From OLB6 sp964467455 (lineage in GTDB: Bacteria; Bacteroidota; Ignavibacteria; Kapaibacteriales; Kapaibacteriaceae), in assembly GCA_964467455.1 (NCBI GenBank), contig CAYXQJ010000003.1:135721-199720 (forward strand): 64,000 nucleotides of DNA. Direction: 5' to 3'. The notes below the pieces were generated by a model. The model did no database searches. It was not told where the DNA came from and saw nothing but the letters and a program-made list of their open reading frames with translations. Of the stretch, positions 62,896 to 64,000 are shown piece after piece; the first letter of the stretch is position 1, and each line of letters starts with the position of its first letter. The translations under genes were made by a program, and so were the position numbers.

Positions 62896-63794
62896 AGAGC
62901 TTTTCAACGGCCATCATCGTCTTGATGGTAACTATCGCAGCGATGACCATCGTTGGTTGTTCGGATATCGCCACGGGCGGAGCCGACGGGCGCACACGGC
63001 TACAGTTCGATACGTTGGAGTTAAGCCACGTCAAGGTCCCGAACGACCTCAGCTTCTGTGGCGAACGTGTCCCCATCGAGATCCCCGAGGTCTATGAGCG
63101 TGCCGAGCGCGAGTTGTTGTTGAATCTGCAATCGCCGGGACAGATCATGCTCTATCTCAAGCGATCGGGGCGGTACTTCCCGATGTATGAGCGTGTGCTC
63201 AAAGAAGAGCGTATGCCGGATGACCTCAAGTATGTCAGTGTTGCCGAGAGTGCGTTGTTCATGGCACGTTCCGCAAAGGATGCTGTCGGCTTATGGCAAT
63301 TCATCGCACCGACGGCGAAGTCTGTCGGCCTCATCGTAGATGAATATGTTGACGAGCGACGTCACCCCGAGAAGAGCACACACGCAGCATGCAAGTACTT
63401 GCGCAATGGATACCAGGCCAACGGTTCTTGGACAAATGCCGTTGCCGGCTACAACATGGGTCACGAGAACTTCGACGAGAACATTCGCTTCCAAGGGTCG
63501 AAAAACTACTACGACCTCTACCTCAACGAGGAGACCTCGCGCTATGTGTTGCGCATTGCCGTGATCAAGCACATCATGGAGCATGCTCACGAGTATGGCA
63601 TCATTGTCCCGCAGGAATCCCGATACAAGCCGGATCCGCTGACGCTCGTCAAGGTCACCGAGGCCATTCCCGACCTCGCCCAATGGGCCAAGGCCAACGG
63701 CACAACGTACAAGGACGTGAAGCTCCTCAACCCGTGGATCCTCAAGCGCAGTCTGCCGGCACCGAAGACGGGGGCGTGGTACGTGGCGATGTAG
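62892..63794 (+). CDS. Lytic transglycosylase lipoprotein (MltD/SLT type)
   Basis: About 300 aa. A lipoprotein signal (MKSFSTAIIVLMVTIAAMTIVGC) is followed by an SLT domain. The motif VSVAESALFMARSAKDAVGLWQF holds the catalytic Glu, with the G-x-W-Q-F and AVAGYNMGHENF family signatures after it. It cleaves peptidoglycan to 1,6-anhydro products. The C-terminal 60 residues (PDPLTLVKVTEAIPDLAQWAKANGTTY) resemble the linker before LysM domains, but no LysM follows. The ATG at 62892 overlaps the ABC stop as ATGA; an in-frame start at 62868 is less likely. Confidence 0.9.
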   Translation: MKSFSTAIIVLMVTIAAMTIVGCSDIATGGADGRTRLQFDTLELSHVKVPNDLSFCGERVPIEIPEVYERAERELLLNLQSPGQIMLYLKRSGRYFPMYERVLKEERMPDDLKYVSVAESALFMARSAKDAVGLWQFIAPTAKSVGLIVDEYVDERRHPEKSTHAACKYLRNGYQANGSWTNAVAGYNMGHENFDENIRFQGSKNYYDLYLNEETSRYVLRIAVIKHIMEHAHEYGIIVPQESRYKPDPLTLVKVTEAIPDLAQWAKANGTTYKDVKLLNPWILKRSLPAPKTGAWYVAM

Positions 63795-63851
63795 GTCTCG
63801 GCTACTTACGCTCCCTCGGCCGCTCTTCACTTTTTACTCTCCCTCGGTCCC

Positions 63852-63873
63852 TTCCTCGCTCCGCTCGGAATGA
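63852..63873 (-). repeat. Inverted copy of the TCATTCCGAG dispersed repeat
   Basis: On the minus strand TCATTCCGAGCGGAGCGAGG then AA. This intergenic copy is the most symmetrical (CGAGCGGAGCG-like core) and is probably closest to the family consensus. Confidence 0.75.
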
Positions 63874-63877
63874 CATT

Positions 63878-64000
63878 TCTCACCTTCGTGAGAGGGATGC
63901 CAGTTCCCTGTTCCCTGTTCCCTGTTTTTACTCTCCCTCGGTCCCTCTCACCTTCGTGAGAGGGATGCCAGTTCCCTGTTCCCTGTTCCCTGTTTTTACT
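63878..64000. repeat. 55-bp direct repeats with 7-mers and a hairpin at window end
   Basis: The 206 bp after the lytic transglycosylase hold no gene. A 55-bp unit occurs at 63878-63932 and again at 63946-64000 (period 68). Each contains CTCACCTTCGTGAG, a hairpin (extended to CCCTCTCAC/GTGAGAGGG in the second copy), and three GTTCCCT 7-mers. The 7-mers echo the GTTCCCA array at 25727-25775. The array may continue beyond the window. Confidence 0.85.

Overview
The window looks like part of the chromosome of a Bacteroidota/Chlorobi-lineage (FCB) bacterium. The evidence is several secreted proteins ending in type IX secretion (T9SS) sorting domains, promoters with the FCB-type -7 element TAnnTTTG, a large SecA, and few Shine-Dalgarno sites. 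GC content is roughly 55-58% by eye. A Kapabacteria-like organism is my best guess, but that is inference. A 100-N run at 50164-50263 shows this is a draft scaffold. I see no tRNA, rRNA, CRISPR array, transposase or phage gene.

Layout. 106-3252 is secA (+). 3260-7516 (-) is a MacAB/LolCDE-like exporter (adaptor, FtsX permease, ATPase). 7557-15679 (-) is a tightly overlapping nine-gene sugar operon: a GT-B-like protein, a cytidylyltransferase, a split transketolase, a class-III aminotransferase, an SDR, a NeuB-type synthase without SAF domain, a sterol-desaturase-family protein and an LpxH-like phosphoesterase. It reads like a pathway for an unusual CMP-activated keto-sugar acid. 15774-17695 (-) is a dihaem peroxidase and thyX; 17776-20043 (+) an M1 peptidase; 20061-21208 (-) an AIM24-like protein and a DUF4920 protein; 21266-21715 (+) dtd. 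21797-25521 (-) holds an E2 acyltransferase with repeat-expanded linkers, a TIGR01777 epimerase, rplI and rpsF (no rpsR between them). 25865-31122 (+) holds an S1-domain protein, a secreted FlgD-like protein and a T9SS subtilase. 31124-32545 (-) is an RlmD-type methyltransferase. 32586-36613 (+) holds corA, an amidase and an MsbA-like exporter. 36601-42900 (-) holds a GT39-like transferase, a site-2 protease, lysS, rlmB and kynU. 42955-43401 (+) is a lipoprotein. 43488-50334 (-) holds two large T9SS cargo genes, one crossing the gap. 50442-50753 (-) is an AtuA-C-like protein. 50848-56654 (+) holds panD, a GlmU-N-like uridylyltransferase, mce, gpmA and an exported TldD/TldE-like pair. 56643-57257 is a four-helix-bundle gene between inverted 12-bp repeat arrays. 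57258-59924 (-) is a TonB receptor with a Cys-rich HYC-type protein. 60028-63794 (+) holds a small Fe-S protein, a secreted Fn3-like protein, a T9SS HExxH protease, an ABC ATPase and a lytic transglycosylase. The window ends in repeats.

Three patterns cut across genes. (1) AGGGGGC occurs about 45 times on the two strands, far more often than any other context of a five-G run. (2) Short tandem repeats, mostly of 7-bp period, sit between genes and inside coding sequence, often in signal-peptide or linker codons. (3) Several genes appear leaderless, with TAnnTTTG ending exactly 4 nt before the start codon (thyX, lysS, the HYC-type gene).
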